Shown here piece by piece: positions 25,483 to 34,236 of a stretch of 46,722 nt of DNA. The translations under genes and the position numbers were made by a program. Below the pieces are notes generated by a model that was not told the origin of the DNA, made no database searches, and saw nothing but the letters and a program-made list of their open reading frames with translations. Position 1 is the stretch's first letter. The number at the start of each line of letters is the position of its first letter. The DNA is from Mesorhizobium sp. WSM4313. GTDB taxonomy: Bacteria > Pseudomonadota > Alphaproteobacteria > Rhizobiales > Rhizobiaceae. Location: positions 1-46,722 of the forward strand of contig NZ_NSFT01000025.1 in assembly GCF_002294725.1 (NCBI RefSeq), written 5' to 3'.

Positions 25483-25789
25483 TGGCCGGCGATTGCTGGT
25501 GAGTCGCTGCTTGCCTCCAAGGGCGAAAACTCAGTTGGGAATACATTCGTGAGCAGTAATGCTAGTGGCAGCACAACGTAGGCTCTGAATTCGTTGGGCC
25601 ATGTGAAAGGGTCCGCTGCTGCGGGACGTGAGCACGTTGCGGCGGCATTACGCACATGATCTTGTGACCCCCGTGGCAAAAGAACTGAAGCGCCCGAGTC
25701 GCGACAACATATGCAGCGCTCAATGGCTTCGACAAAAATTCGGCACAGTTTCGACAGTTCGCATGCACCTCCAGGGTCAACGAGGTTGA
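25483..25789. other. gene-free stretch
   Basis: Between the convergent SIR2-like gene and nodL. One Cys-rich minus-strand frame starts with TTG and has no family match. No terminator with a clear T-run seen. Confidence 0.4.
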
Positions 25790-26356
25790 TTATGCCTGTT
25801 TATGTGGGTCGGCCACGCGAGCAGGAATTCCCACTACCTTTGCCCCGGCGGGAACATCTCGTGTGACCACGCAGCCAGCGCCTACCACTGCATTATCACC
25901 AATCGTGACGCCAGGCAGAATGATTGCTCCACCGCCGATCCAGACACGGCTGCCAATGTGAACAGGACGCCCGACCTGCAGGCCGGCCTGCCGCTGCTCG
26001 GCATCATGTGGATGATCGGCGGTATAAATCTGCACAGCAGGCCCAATTGCCGTTCCTTGCCCGATTTTGACCTCTACCACGTCAAGAATAACGCAGTTGA
26101 AGTTGATGTAGGCATTGGCTCCAATGCGGATATTGAATCCGTAGTCGCAAAAAAAGGGCGGACGGATGACCGTTCCGCGCCCAACCTCTCCCAGCCGCTC
26201 GGACAAAAGCTCATGCCAATGCCCCGTGGTCTGCCCCAGCGTATCATTGTACCGCTTGAGCCAAGCCCCGGTTGCCAACAGGTCAGCTTGGATCTCCGGA
26301 TCCGCCGCATTGTAAAACTCGCCTGCGAGCATCTTTTCTTTTTGGCTACGCATCAT
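25790..26356 (-). CDS. nodL: NodL, Nod factor O-acetyltransferase
   Basis: A 188-residue left-handed beta-helix acetyltransferase of the NodL/LacA/maltose acetyltransferase group. The N-terminal helical part has KEKMLAGEFYNAADPEIQAD; hexapeptide repeats fill 60-170, with the catalytic His in TADHPHDAEQR and the acetyl-CoA binding end WIGGGAIILPGVTIGDNAVVGAG. NodL acetylates O-6 of the non-reducing sugar of Nod factors. GGGAGACT precedes the ATG. No nod box is visible upstream. A general sugar acetyltransferase cannot be excluded, but the nod context favours NodL. Confidence 0.82.
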   Translation of the reverse strand: MMRSQKEKMLAGEFYNAADPEIQADLLATGAWLKRYNDTLGQTTGHWHELLSERLGEVGRGTVIRPPFFCDYGFNIRIGANAYINFNCVILDVVEVKIGQGTAIGPAVQIYTADHPHDAEQRQAGLQVGRPVHIGSRVWIGGGAIILPGVTIGDNAVVGAGCVVTRDVPAGAKVVGIPARVADPHKQA

Positions 26357-26820
26357 AGTCTCCCGTCAGGTCGTGTCCCGTACAGTGATGCAGGAACGCA
26401 CATCAAACTGCCTCGGCAACTTTGTAACTCGATCTTGCCGGGCGCGCGGTCGGTCACGAGCCGGGGCGACAGTTTCGTCTCGACCAACTTCCAAGAATTT
26501 GGATATCGGAGATCAACCGGTCGCAGGGGCCAATACCTGACGAAGTCGGCAACTGTCCAGCGGTCGAACTCACTTTCATGCCCATCTCAGATTGCGTGAT
26601 ATCGAGCGGTAAGCCATCAGCTAATGTATCGACCAGGTCCCGCCAGAGGATTACTCCTTTTTAGTTTGTCAGTCGCAGAGCCCCAGTACGACTGGTGGTA
26701 GAAAGCACACGGCCGGAATCTTGGCAGCGCTGTTCACACCCACTTCGTAAGCCTGGCCGATGGGCTCGGCGCCAGAGCACCAATGCTTGACCTGCTCCAG
26801 CTCTTGCTCGGCGGGTTGTT
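26357..26820. other. gene-free stretch between nifA and nodL
   Basis: No open frame with family resemblance, no nod box and no sigma-54 site recognised. Confidence 0.45.
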
Positions 26821-27879
26821 TCAGAGACGCTTGATCTCGATACCGCGTTTTCTCAGCACGTAGCCGATCTGGCGCGGGGTCAAACCGAGCAGGCGCGCCG
26901 CCTTTGCCTGCACCCAGCCACACTTTTCCATGGCAGCAATGACCGTATCGGCATCGGGCACCCTACCACGAGTCGTGGCAGGGCCTATCGGCGCTTGCCC
27001 GTCGCCGACGGGCGGGGCGGCACAGGCGGCGGAAGGCTCGATCGTAGTCGACTTCTCTGACGTCGGCTGTCCGTTCTTCCACAGCGCCGCGGCCAAGCAC
27101 TGATCCGCGTAACAGGCAAAGTCAGTTCTGAGGATTGATGGACCCGTCGCCAGAACTGCCGTCCGTTGAACGCAGTTTTCGAGCTCTCGGATGTTACCTG
27201 GAAATTCGCAGTTCATTAGCACCTCAATCGCTTCGGGAGCGAAGGTCAGCGTGTGATCATTCTCAGTATTGAAATTCTTGAGAAACTGAGCGGCCAAGAG
27301 CGGAATATCACCTCGCCTTTCGCGCAATGCCGGCACGCGTAAAGTGACGACGTTGATGCGATAATAGAGGTCTTGCCGGAACTCCTTGCGTTGAACTGCC
27401 GTTTCCAAGTCCCTGTTCGTTGCGGCAATCACGCGAACATCAACTTTAATGGTGTGGTTGCTGCCGACGCGCTCAAACTCCTGCTCCTGCAGGACACGCA
27501 GCAGCTTAGCCTGGAACGAACCTGATATTTCGCCAATCTCGTCCAGAAACAATGTGCCTTTGTCGGCAGCCTCAAAGCGCCCCTTGCGCAAACTGCTCGC
27601 GTCGGTGAAGGCACCCTTCTCATGACCGAACAAGTCAGATTCCAGAAGCGTCTCGGTGAGCGCCGCGCAATTGACCTTGATGAAGGGCTGCTTGGCGCGA
27701 GGCGAGAGCTCGTGAATGGCTTTGGCAACCAGCTCCTTGCCGGTTCCGGATTCACCTCGCAACAGGACCGTAGTCTTCGCCTTGGCCACCTTGACAAGGT
27801 GCTCACGCAGCTTGCGCAGCGCCTGACTATCGCCAAGCATCTCCTTGCTGATCTTTTTACGTTCCATTTGGCAGCCCAT
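26821..27879 (-). CDS. nifA2: NifA transcriptional activator lacking the GAF domain (nifA2-like)
   Basis: A 352-residue NifA. The AAA+ sigma-54 activation domain begins almost at once: Walker A GESGTGKE near 46, the GAFTDA loop that contacts sigma-54, and Walker B GTLFLDEIGE. PGNIRELENCVQRTAVLA and the Cys-containing interdomain linker (FACYADQCLAA) follow; the linker gives oxygen sensitivity in rhizobial NifA. The HTH closes it (AAMEKCGWVQAKAARLLGLTPRQIGY). The usual N-terminal GAF domain is absent, and an in-frame stop lies about 50 bases before the start. R. leguminosarum bv. trifolii NifA also lacks this domain. In M. loti R7A nifA2 is the essential nifA. Confidence 0.92.
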   Translation of the reverse strand: MGCQMERKKISKEMLGDSQALRKLREHLVKVAKAKTTVLLRGESGTGKELVAKAIHELSPRAKQPFIKVNCAALTETLLESDLFGHEKGAFTDASSLRKGRFEAADKGTLFLDEIGEISGSFQAKLLRVLQEQEFERVGSNHTIKVDVRVIAATNRDLETAVQRKEFRQDLYYRINVVTLRVPALRERRGDIPLLAAQFLKNFNTENDHTLTFAPEAIEVLMNCEFPGNIRELENCVQRTAVLATGPSILRTDFACYADQCLAAALWKNGQPTSEKSTTIEPSAACAAPPVGDGQAPIGPATTRGRVPDADTVIAAMEKCGWVQAKAARLLGLTPRQIGYVLRKRGIEIKRL

Positions 27880-28190
27880 CCCACTCCGCCACCCGCCGGT
27901 AGAACTGCACTGGACGGTGAGCTGTGTTGTATTTCGCCATCATCATTCTCGATCTCACCTTTGTTGCTTCGAAATTTCCGGCGCGCGGACCCCCTCGGCA
28001 AATGGCAATGGCGCCTGAGCATCGTTGTCTTTCACCAGGACGAGCGTCTTCTCCTCCGTGCGGGCGCCCGCAATATGCGCGCTTGTTTGCGCAGGCCTTT
28101 ACTCGACCGGTCGCCGTTCTGTCCGGCTTCTGCCGCACCGCAGCCTGCAAACCCATCCTTGACAAGAAAGGAGGGGAGTCAATCGAGCTC
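27880..28190 (-). other. long leader of nifA
   Basis: About 310 bases separate the NifA start from the dyad motif. No GAF-like coding sequence is seen in any minus-strand frame. Probably an untranslated leader or remnant of lost coding sequence. Confidence 0.45.
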
Positions 28191-28240
28191 TCCTTGCATT
28201 CGTGCAAGGAAAATTGTCAGTTTGATAGAATTCTATCAAA
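28191..28240 (-). promoter_or_regulatory. candidate FixV operator upstream of nifA (two dyads)
   Basis: Two perfect inverted repeats lie side by side. TCCTTGCA / TGCAAGGA with loop TTCG spans 28191-28210; the 20-base palindrome TTTGATAGAATTCTATCAAA spans 28221-28240. The dyad centres are 30 bases apart. The same pair, same order, orientation and near-identical spacing, occurs upstream of the IolI-like gene at 35151-35203, and both are followed on the gene side by GCTCGATTGACTC. FixV binding is inferred, not shown. Confidence 0.7.
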
Positions 28241-28436
28241 ACGGCAGAAACGCCCCGCCCCCAATTTGGCTGTACCTGCGGCGTTCAGCTTACGTGACGA
28301 CATGTGCGGACTTGTCCCAATTGCCGTCCGAGTTGTGCGGGAAACAGTAGCCGCTGCGCTGTTCGCTTCAACCGCGTGATGCCGCTGACAGTAGAGGCGG
28401 CGGCTCGTCGAGCGAGGCTTCATTGTTCGGCTACTA

Positions 28437-28580
28437 AAGCGGCTGTGCTTTGGTGGGAGTTGGTTTCGCCCAAGTTCTGGGCCTGGGGGCGTCTAGCCCG
28501 TTTCGCCGCACAGGCTCCTCCCACATCGTCGAGGCCGAGAAGGAGGGACCCCACAGCCCTCCCTGTATCACAATGCCCCG
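28437..28580. repeat. diverged repeat, copy A
   Basis: About 145 bases clearly related, with roughly 20% differences by eye, to 44299-44450 (shared CACATCGTCGAGGCCGAGAA). Each copy lies left of a nodE copy. Identity unknown; no convincing gene. Confidence 0.6.
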
Positions 28581-28636
28581 CCCCTCAAGCAGCTAGATAC
28601 GACAGGTGACCTCGAATGAGGCGTCTTGCATGGCTT

Positions 28637-29845
28637 CTACACCTGCCTGAATGCCAGAACTGCGTTCGTACCGCCCATGGCGAAGGCGTTGCTCATGGCG
28701 ACGCGCACCTTGCGCTCGCGCGGCACATTGGGTGTGATGTCGAGGTCGCAAGCGGGATCTGGCTCGCGATAGTTGGCGGTCGGCGGCACGACGTCCTCTT
28801 GGATTGCCATCACGCAGGCGATCATTTCAAGCGCGCTCGCTGCGCCGAGGCAATGCGCGTGCGTGGACTTGGTGGAAGAGATGGACATCGAATAAGCGTG
28901 GTTTCCAAACACACGCTTGATCGCCGCCGTTTCAGTCTGATCATTGCTCTTGGTACCGGTGCCGTGCGCGTTGAGATAGTCGACGTCCTCGGCATTCAGC
29001 CCGGCATCGGCAAGGCAGGCGCGCATCGCCGACGCTGGCCCCTCGACAGATGGCGCGGCAATGTGGAAGGCATCGGCGGAAAGGCCGACGCCGGCGATCT
29101 CGGCAAGAATTGTGGCACCACGCCTCGTGGCATGCTCGTAGCTTTCCAGCACGGCCATGCCCGCACCCTCGCCCAGCACCAGGCCCTTCCTATCGGCGGA
29201 GAAGGGCCGGCAGGTATCGGGTGAAAGCACGCGCATTGCTTCCCATGCTTTCAGCACGCCCCATGCGAAGGGTGCGTCGCTGCCTCCGGAAACCATTACG
29301 TCGGCCCGGCCCAGCTTGATCTGGTCCACCGCCGAGGCGATCGCATGGTTGGCCGAGGCACATGCGGAGGTCACCCCGAAGACCGGCCCGCGCAAGCCGA
29401 GGCTCAAGCTCACCTGGCCGGCGGCGGCGCTTGGCATCGTTTTGGGTACAGCGAGGATGCCAACTCGCCTCGCGCCGTCCAAAAGGAGGGCCCGGTAAGT
29501 TTCCTCCATCACATCCCAGCCCAAGCCGCCGACGCCCACTGTCGCGCCGAAGCGATGGGCATTCCCCTCGTCGCAGGAAAGTCCGGCCTGCCGCATGGCT
29601 TCGCGCGCTGCAAGCACGGCGAGCAAGCTGAAGCGGTCCATGGAGATGAGATGCCCCCGGTTGATGTCGTGCTGGGGCAGCGCCTTGATCTCAGCGCCGG
29701 TCATGCCCTCCAGGTCATGAAGCTCGGAATTGGCGATCGGGCCGATGGCGGAGCGGCCTTCGCGCATCTCTTTCCACATAGAGGCGGCGTCGGTGCCCAG
29801 TCCGCACAGGCCGCCCACTCCGGTGATAACGACGCGCCTGTCCAT
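28637..29845 (-). CDS. nodE: NodE, beta-ketoacyl synthase for the Nod factor acyl chain (copy 1)
   Basis: A 402-residue KAS II-type condensing enzyme. The active Cys lies in VTSACASANH (about 168), the His residues in NAHGTGT and STHAHCLGAAS, and MSNAFAMGGTNAVLAF near the end. With NodF it builds the special, typically polyunsaturated, fatty acid transferred by NodA, which helps set host range. It starts immediately after the nodF stop (TGA-ATG) with GGAGG inside the end of nodF. The protein is identical to copy 2. Confidence 0.93.
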   Translation of the reverse strand: MDRRVVITGVGGLCGLGTDAASMWKEMREGRSAIGPIANSELHDLEGMTGAEIKALPQHDINRGHLISMDRFSLLAVLAAREAMRQAGLSCDEGNAHRFGATVGVGGLGWDVMEETYRALLLDGARRVGILAVPKTMPSAAAGQVSLSLGLRGPVFGVTSACASANHAIASAVDQIKLGRADVMVSGGSDAPFAWGVLKAWEAMRVLSPDTCRPFSADRKGLVLGEGAGMAVLESYEHATRRGATILAEIAGVGLSADAFHIAAPSVEGPASAMRACLADAGLNAEDVDYLNAHGTGTKSNDQTETAAIKRVFGNHAYSMSISSTKSTHAHCLGAASALEMIACVMAIQEDVVPPTANYREPDPACDLDITPNVPRERKVRVAMSNAFAMGGTNAVLAFRQV

Positions 29846-30127
29846 TCAAGCCTCCTTCGCAAGCAAGCCGCGGACGGCTTCCACGACGTCGCCGACATTC
29901 TTGAGATTGGACCAGGCATCGGCCGTGTTCATGTCGATCTTGATGCCGTAGGCCTGCTCCACATCCCAGAGGACGTCCGCCAAACCCAGCGAATCGAACC
30001 CGAGCGCGTCCAGTTCCGTGGCGATTGTTATCTCGCCGACGAATGACGCAGGCATTCCCTCACCGCTCTCCGACTCGGCGCGTTTCTTGATCAGGGCAAT
30101 GACGTCCGTTGCGAATTGATCGGCCAT
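29846..30127 (-). CDS. nodF: NodF, acyl carrier protein (copy 1)
   Basis: A 93-residue acyl carrier protein. The phosphopantetheine Ser is in LGFDSLGLADVLWDVE (Ser 46). It carries the growing acyl chain for NodE. It lies first after a nod box (30516-30564) and a broken nodA start. Identical to copy 2. Confidence 0.93.
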   Translation of the reverse strand: MADQFATDVIALIKKRAESESGEGMPASFVGEITIATELDALGFDSLGLADVLWDVEQAYGIKIDMNTADAWSNLKNVGDVVEAVRGLLAKEA

Positions 30128-30309
30128 TCTGTTTCCTGTCTTTCTTTCCCGCGTTTCGACCTGGACGCGGCTCAGTTCCTGAGGCGCGCCGCGTCGCGAA
30201 AGCCATCACGCTTGGGCAACTGACAAAGCCCAATGCTCATAAAGCCGGATCAGGTCCGGCCGGTGTGTGGCGTAGGTGCAGTATGACGATGTGAGCCGCT
30301 ACACGTGCG

Positions 30310-30412
30310 CGTCTCCCGGTCTGTCCATAGGCTCGGAAGAAGTCGGACAGTTTGACATGGCCGGTCAGTTGCAACTCCCTTTCCCAGCACTCCACTGCCC
30401 GGTAGAGCGCAT
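30310..30412 (-). pseudogene. nodA: truncated nodA start (copy 1)
   Basis: The minus strand from 30412 matches the first ~35 codons of nodA at 43818, with frameshifts: the nucleotide stretch coding for ELQL-TGHVKLSDFF is clear. The rest of nodA is missing and nodF follows. So nodFE replaced nodA behind a nod box. Confidence 0.7.
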
Positions 30413-30515
30413 GAAAAATCTCCTTTCGGGCGGTTTCTTAAGACGCTCGCCACGCCATGAGGCAGTGGGGGCATCGGTGTCCATCAGGTGCTTCTGCCCA
30501 TGCAGGATTCCAGAA

Positions 30516-30564
30516 CATTGATGAAATCGTTTGTTTCGATGAAAGGCATCCACACTTTGGATGG
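30516..30564 (-). promoter_or_regulatory. nod box 1 (drives nodF-nodE copy 1)
   Basis: Minus-strand sequence has ATCCAAAGTGTGGATG, then ATCGAAACAAACGATT, matching the 49-base nod box bound by NodD. It points to nodA'-nodF-nodE. Confidence 0.88.
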
Positions 30565-30570
30565 TTGACC

Positions 30571-30901
30571 ACGCTTTTCAAAGATCGTGAACTACATCTC
30601 CTCGTTGTGCTCGACGCACTCCGGACAAGTAACCTCATGGGCGCGGCATGCAGGATTAACCGAGCCCAGCCGGTCATGAGTGCGGCCGGCGCTCGGCTGC
30701 TCGATTTATTTGCGCGATAAGCTCGCGACCATGTCCGCGGAGGTATTCAAACTTAACGCTGCGTCCGGGAGCTCTTGCCCTCCAGTTTGCGACGCTCCCC
30801 CGCCCATCCAGTGATCGTTTATTTCGTCGGATAGTTTGACCCGGCTCTACCGAATCGCCGCTTCAGGATCATTCTTTCCGATTTCGTCACGCTCGTATTT
30901 C
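30571..30901 (+). pseudogene. nodD: nodD remnant (copy 1)
   Basis: LHLLVVLDALRTSNL and CRINRAQPVMSAA match the NodD HTH region, then a stop near 30718. Nucleotide similarity to nodD (33271 onward) continues in broken frames to about 30901 (FPISSRS region). It diverges from nod box 1, the usual nodD position. Confidence 0.8.
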
Positions 30902-31330
30902 TGCCGCGTCCTACACCGATTGGGCGCGAACAAAACTGAGCGCCTTGGAACCCGAACCCGTGCGTCGTGACCGGGAGCATCCGGGGCGAACTCATCCGCT
31001 CGGGGGCATCGCATCACCGGACGGCGACAGGCACGGTCGACCGGCATCTCGGCATCGGCTGGGAATTCGTCCATGGTCTGCATTGGCGACGACGCTTCCT
31101 GAGGCCACGTAGCCCTTATGCCAAGCTGGGCGCCCGGGTCGAGCGCGTAATGACGACAATTGCTTCGCTGCAGGTCAAACGCTTTCCGGGCCACCTGCAA
31201 AGTCTTCACCCGGCCGTACAGCGCCCAAGACCACTGATGTGATCGACAAGAGCCTTTTTGATAAATCTGCGCTATTCTCCTGTCGCGCACGGACGACCGC
31301 GTGGCGAAGAGCAGGGTCCGAGATGAGAGC
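30902..31330. other. unassigned stretch between nodD remnant and IS110
   Basis: Open frames on both strands, none recognised. Possibly mobile-element debris. Confidence 0.35.
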
Positions 31331-31345
31331 CCTGCCGCGCAGCTT

Positions 31346-32569
31346 CTATCGTCGCGCCTCGTTTGCGGCATCCGTGCCTACCCTCTTCGGACCTCGTGGG
31401 TTCCAACCGGCGACGAGGCGTGCATAGGCGCCCTCGGCCTGCTCCACCCAGCGGCGCTCTTCTTCCCGGTGGCTCTTTATGTTGTAGGCGTGCGCTCCCT
31501 TTTGGCCGCGCACAGCCTTGCTCCCGGCCTTGAGTTCCACATCGCGCAAGCTTCTTGGCATGCAGGGAGGGTCGAGCCCACGCGTAACTCTCGCCCTTCT
31601 CAACAGATGACAGATCACGACAGAGAGTTTGCGTGCGGTTGCCACGGCCGCGACATGCTGTCCGCGCCGGGCTCGCACGCCGCAGGGAGAAGGCTCGCAA
31701 CGGTCCGGGAGCACGAGCGGCCGCCCAGGCCGCCTCGACGAGCATGCCGCGCGCATGACCACGGCCCTGCTTGGTGATCCGCCCATGGTAGGCCGGACCT
31801 GGCCGGACTGCTGGACGCTTGGGTTCAACCCGAGATAGGTCACGAGCTTCTGCGGATCGTCGAAGCGCGACACGTCGCCGATCGCCGCCCTTCATCGCCA
31901 GCGCGACGGTGATGTCGACGCCGGGAATGGTCATCAGCCGCTTCACGCCTTCATCCTCGAGAGCCGAGCGGACAAGATCGCGTTCGATGACCTGGAGGTC
32001 TTCGCCCAATCGGTCGAACTCGCGCAGATGCCCATCGATCGCGAGGCGCTCGTCCTGCGGTACGACCTGCTCGATTAACCAGGTCCGACCCTTGGCGCCG
32101 CACAGGTCAGCATGCGGGCAGGACGGATCAGGTGGCTATGAAGGATCGACTGGATGACGCTCTTCAATCGAGATCTCTGTCGGACAATCTGATTGCGCCG
32201 TGTCACCTGTCGACGCAGAGCCTGCGTCGGCTCGTCCGCAATCCAGACTTCTGGCAAGAAGCCGCTGGCATAGAGCTGCGCAAGAACGTCGGCGTCGATC
32301 GTCGTTTTGATCTTGGCATAGGCAACGATAAACACCTGTTTCGGCTTGGCGATCCCCACCTTCTTCACATGCGGCGCAACCACAGCTGCAGCGGACGTCG
32401 CGTTGCCGGTGGCCTCGATCACCCCGACATCGTTCGGCGACAGCTTCGCGGCGAACGCCGCCAGCAGATCGCGCCGCATGTCGACGCGGCCGAGTCGCCT
32501 GAGCCTGCCCTCCTCCCATGCCACTGCTTCGGCGAAGGCGCGGTGAATATCCAGTCCGATGATAAGCAT
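31346..32569 (-). mobile_element. inactive IS110-family transposase
   Basis: The N-terminal DEDD domain is open from 32569 (LIIGLDIHRAFAEAVAWEEG, VGVIEATGN, IKTTIDADVLAQLYASGFLPEVWI). Frameshifts follow. The C-terminal transposase part is recognisable in other frames (MTIPGVDITVALAMK, DPQKLVTYLGLNPSVQQSG, RKLSVVICHLLRR, AEGAYARLVAGW). At least two frameshifts make it inactive. IS110 elements lack classic inverted repeats; the ends were not determined. Confidence 0.85.
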
Positions 32570-32761
32570 GCCCGTTCCTCCTTCTTGGCTCGGTCAAAGA
32601 CGGGAGCTGGCGGGCAACACGACATCTACTGATCCGCGCTCGCAGCGCATCCGGGAAAGTCGCGAGGGGCGGCCATGTAACGAGCTCGGGCTCTCAGCCC
32701 ACGGTCTATTGACGGCCTGCCTGCACCTTTGTGCTCCCGGTGCCCCACGTCCCGGATGGGC

Positions 32762-33010
32762 TCACCATAAGGGCGTTCCAAAACAAGAACAGCAGGACGA
32801 GAAGGCACCACAGATCACATACCGGATAGCGGCAAGGCCAAGCGCTTCGTTCAGATAGGCTTGCGCCAATGGGCTTAGGCCGAGCCTACAACAGCTCTCA
32901 AAAACGCTGCCGGACTGCTGCATTGGCTCGCCGATACAATTGGCACAGGCCTCACGGCAGCTTAGGATCAAACCGCCCATCAGTCGCCTCGGACTGGAAA
33001 GGTGCACCCT
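32762..33010 (-). pseudogene. decayed fragments: asparagine synthetase tail and a possible methyltransferase start
   Basis: Minus strand near 33000-32940 reads EATDGRFDPKLP, close to the tail EATDRRF of the broken asnB at the left end of the window, and the following bases also align. Just beyond, VFESCCRLGLSPLAQAYLNEA resembles the zinc-binding start of a class of SAM methyltransferases (DLGxSPLANAYL). Both are remnants downstream of nod box 2. The methyltransferase call is weak. Confidence 0.35.
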
Positions 33011-33213
33011 ATTAGGTTCCACGCCTAGCTAGGTCGGGGCCGCCGAAGACGCTGGTTGATAGACCGGCGCCATCGGCCCGGCGTTTCAAACTGCCAATCT
33101 CTGACCTGCACAGTACGAACGATTGCTCGCTTCGGCAGATCACGCGGCTCATATGTCGGACCTTAACGTCATCCATCATAAACTTTTTGCGACAAAAGAT
33201 TGCAAGAATGCTA

Positions 33214-33262
33214 AATTGTTAAAGTCGTTTGTTTCGGTTAAAGGCATCCATCCCATGGATGG
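33214..33262 (-). promoter_or_regulatory. nod box 2 (divergent from nodD)
   Basis: Minus strand has ATCCATGGGATGGATG followed by ACCGAAACAAACGACTT. It lies just upstream of nodD and points left, where only remnants and the IS110 element now lie, so it may be an orphan. NodD binding here could also regulate nodD. Confidence 0.85.
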
Positions 33263-33270
33263 CTGATGAC

Positions 33271-34188
33271 ATGCGTTTCAAAGGACTTGATCTAAATCTC
33301 CTCGTTGTGCTCGACGCACTCCTGACGGAGCGTAATCTCTCGGCGGCGGCACGCAGGATTAACCTGAGTCAGCCCGCCATGAGTGCGGCCGTCGCCCGAC
33401 TGCGCGATTATTTCCGCGATGAACTGTTTACGATAAGAGGTCGCGAAAGATTTCTAACCCCGCGTGCGGCAGCATTTGCCCCCGCAGTTCGCGACGCTCT
33501 CCAGCACATCCAGTGCTCGATTATTTCTTCGGATCCGTTTGACCCAGCTCGAGCCGATCGCCTCTTCAGGATCATTCTTTCCGATTTCGTCACGCTCGTG
33601 TTTTTCGAAAAGCTTGTGGAGCGTATTTCACGGGAAGCCCCCGCCGTCAGCTTCGAACTGCTGCCTGTCGACGATAGCCCCGATGAGCTTCTCCGGCGCG
33701 GTGACGTCGATTTTCTAATTCTACCGGATATGTTCACGTCGAGTGTGCATTCAAGCGTTGCGCTGTTTGACGAGAAGCTCGTGTGCGTAGGCTGTCCCAC
33801 AAACAAGCAGCTGCCACAGCAGCTTACATTCGAGAGATACATGTCGATGAGGCACGTCGCGGTCAGGTTCGGGCGTACGATGAAGCCGTCTATCGAGGAA
33901 TGGTTTTTGCTTGAGCATGGCCTTAAGAGACGTGTCGAGGTCGCCGTGCAGGGCTTCAGCATGATTCCACCTATGGTGTCCGGCACAGCTCGTATAGCGA
34001 CCATGCCCTTACGGCTGGTCAGGCATTTCGAAAAAACGTTCCCCCTGCGGGTTATCGAACTTCCGCTGCCATTTCCCACATTCACCGAGACCCTCCAATG
34101 GCCGGCCCTCCACAATAGCGATCCGGCAAGCATCTGGATGCGGGAGATAATGATACAGGAGGCATCTCGGATGGCTGCCCCGCTGTGA
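33271..34188 (+). CDS. nodD: NodD, LysR-type activator of nod genes
   Basis: A 305-residue LysR-family protein, the usual NodD length. MRFKGLDLNLLVVLDALLTERNLSAAARRI is the HTH start, and the effector domain has FFEKLVERISREAPAVSFELLP and the conserved C-terminal WMREIM. It senses host flavonoids and activates nod boxes. The ATG at 33271 matches the known NodD start; an earlier in-frame ATG lies inside the nod box. It is the only complete nodD seen; three remnants exist. Confidence 0.95.
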   Translation: MRFKGLDLNLLVVLDALLTERNLSAAARRINLSQPAMSAAVARLRDYFRDELFTIRGRERFLTPRAAAFAPAVRDALQHIQCSIISSDPFDPARADRLFRIILSDFVTLVFFEKLVERISREAPAVSFELLPVDDSPDELLRRGDVDFLILPDMFTSSVHSSVALFDEKLVCVGCPTNKQLPQQLTFERYMSMRHVAVRFGRTMKPSIEEWFLLEHGLKRRVEVAVQGFSMIPPMVSGTARIATMPLRLVRHFEKTFPLRVIELPLPFPTFTETLQWPALHNSDPASIWMREIMIQEASRMAAPL

Positions 34189-34236
34189 ACCCACGGAAAA
34201 TTCAGGCGCACCTATAGTCACTACTCCTGTCACCAT

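Larger units (their letters stand above)
28586..30687. repeat. direct repeat, copy 1 (nodE-nodF-nodA'-nod box-nodD')
   Basis: This 2.1-kb segment recurs at 44621-46722 in the same orientation, at an offset of 16,035 bases. Only five substitutions were found by eye (28614, 28718, 28976, 29285 and 30228 in this copy). The identity continues to the window end, so the true repeat may be longer. Confidence 0.95.

Noticed and set aside
25562..25780. Cys/His-rich minus-strand frame (about 72 codons)
   Set aside because: TTG start and no recognised family; likely chance.
28616..30046. Long plus-strand open frames opposite nodE/nodF (also at 44651-46081)
   Set aside because: Mirror frames of high-GC coding sequence; nodE/nodF on the minus strand fit known families along their whole length.
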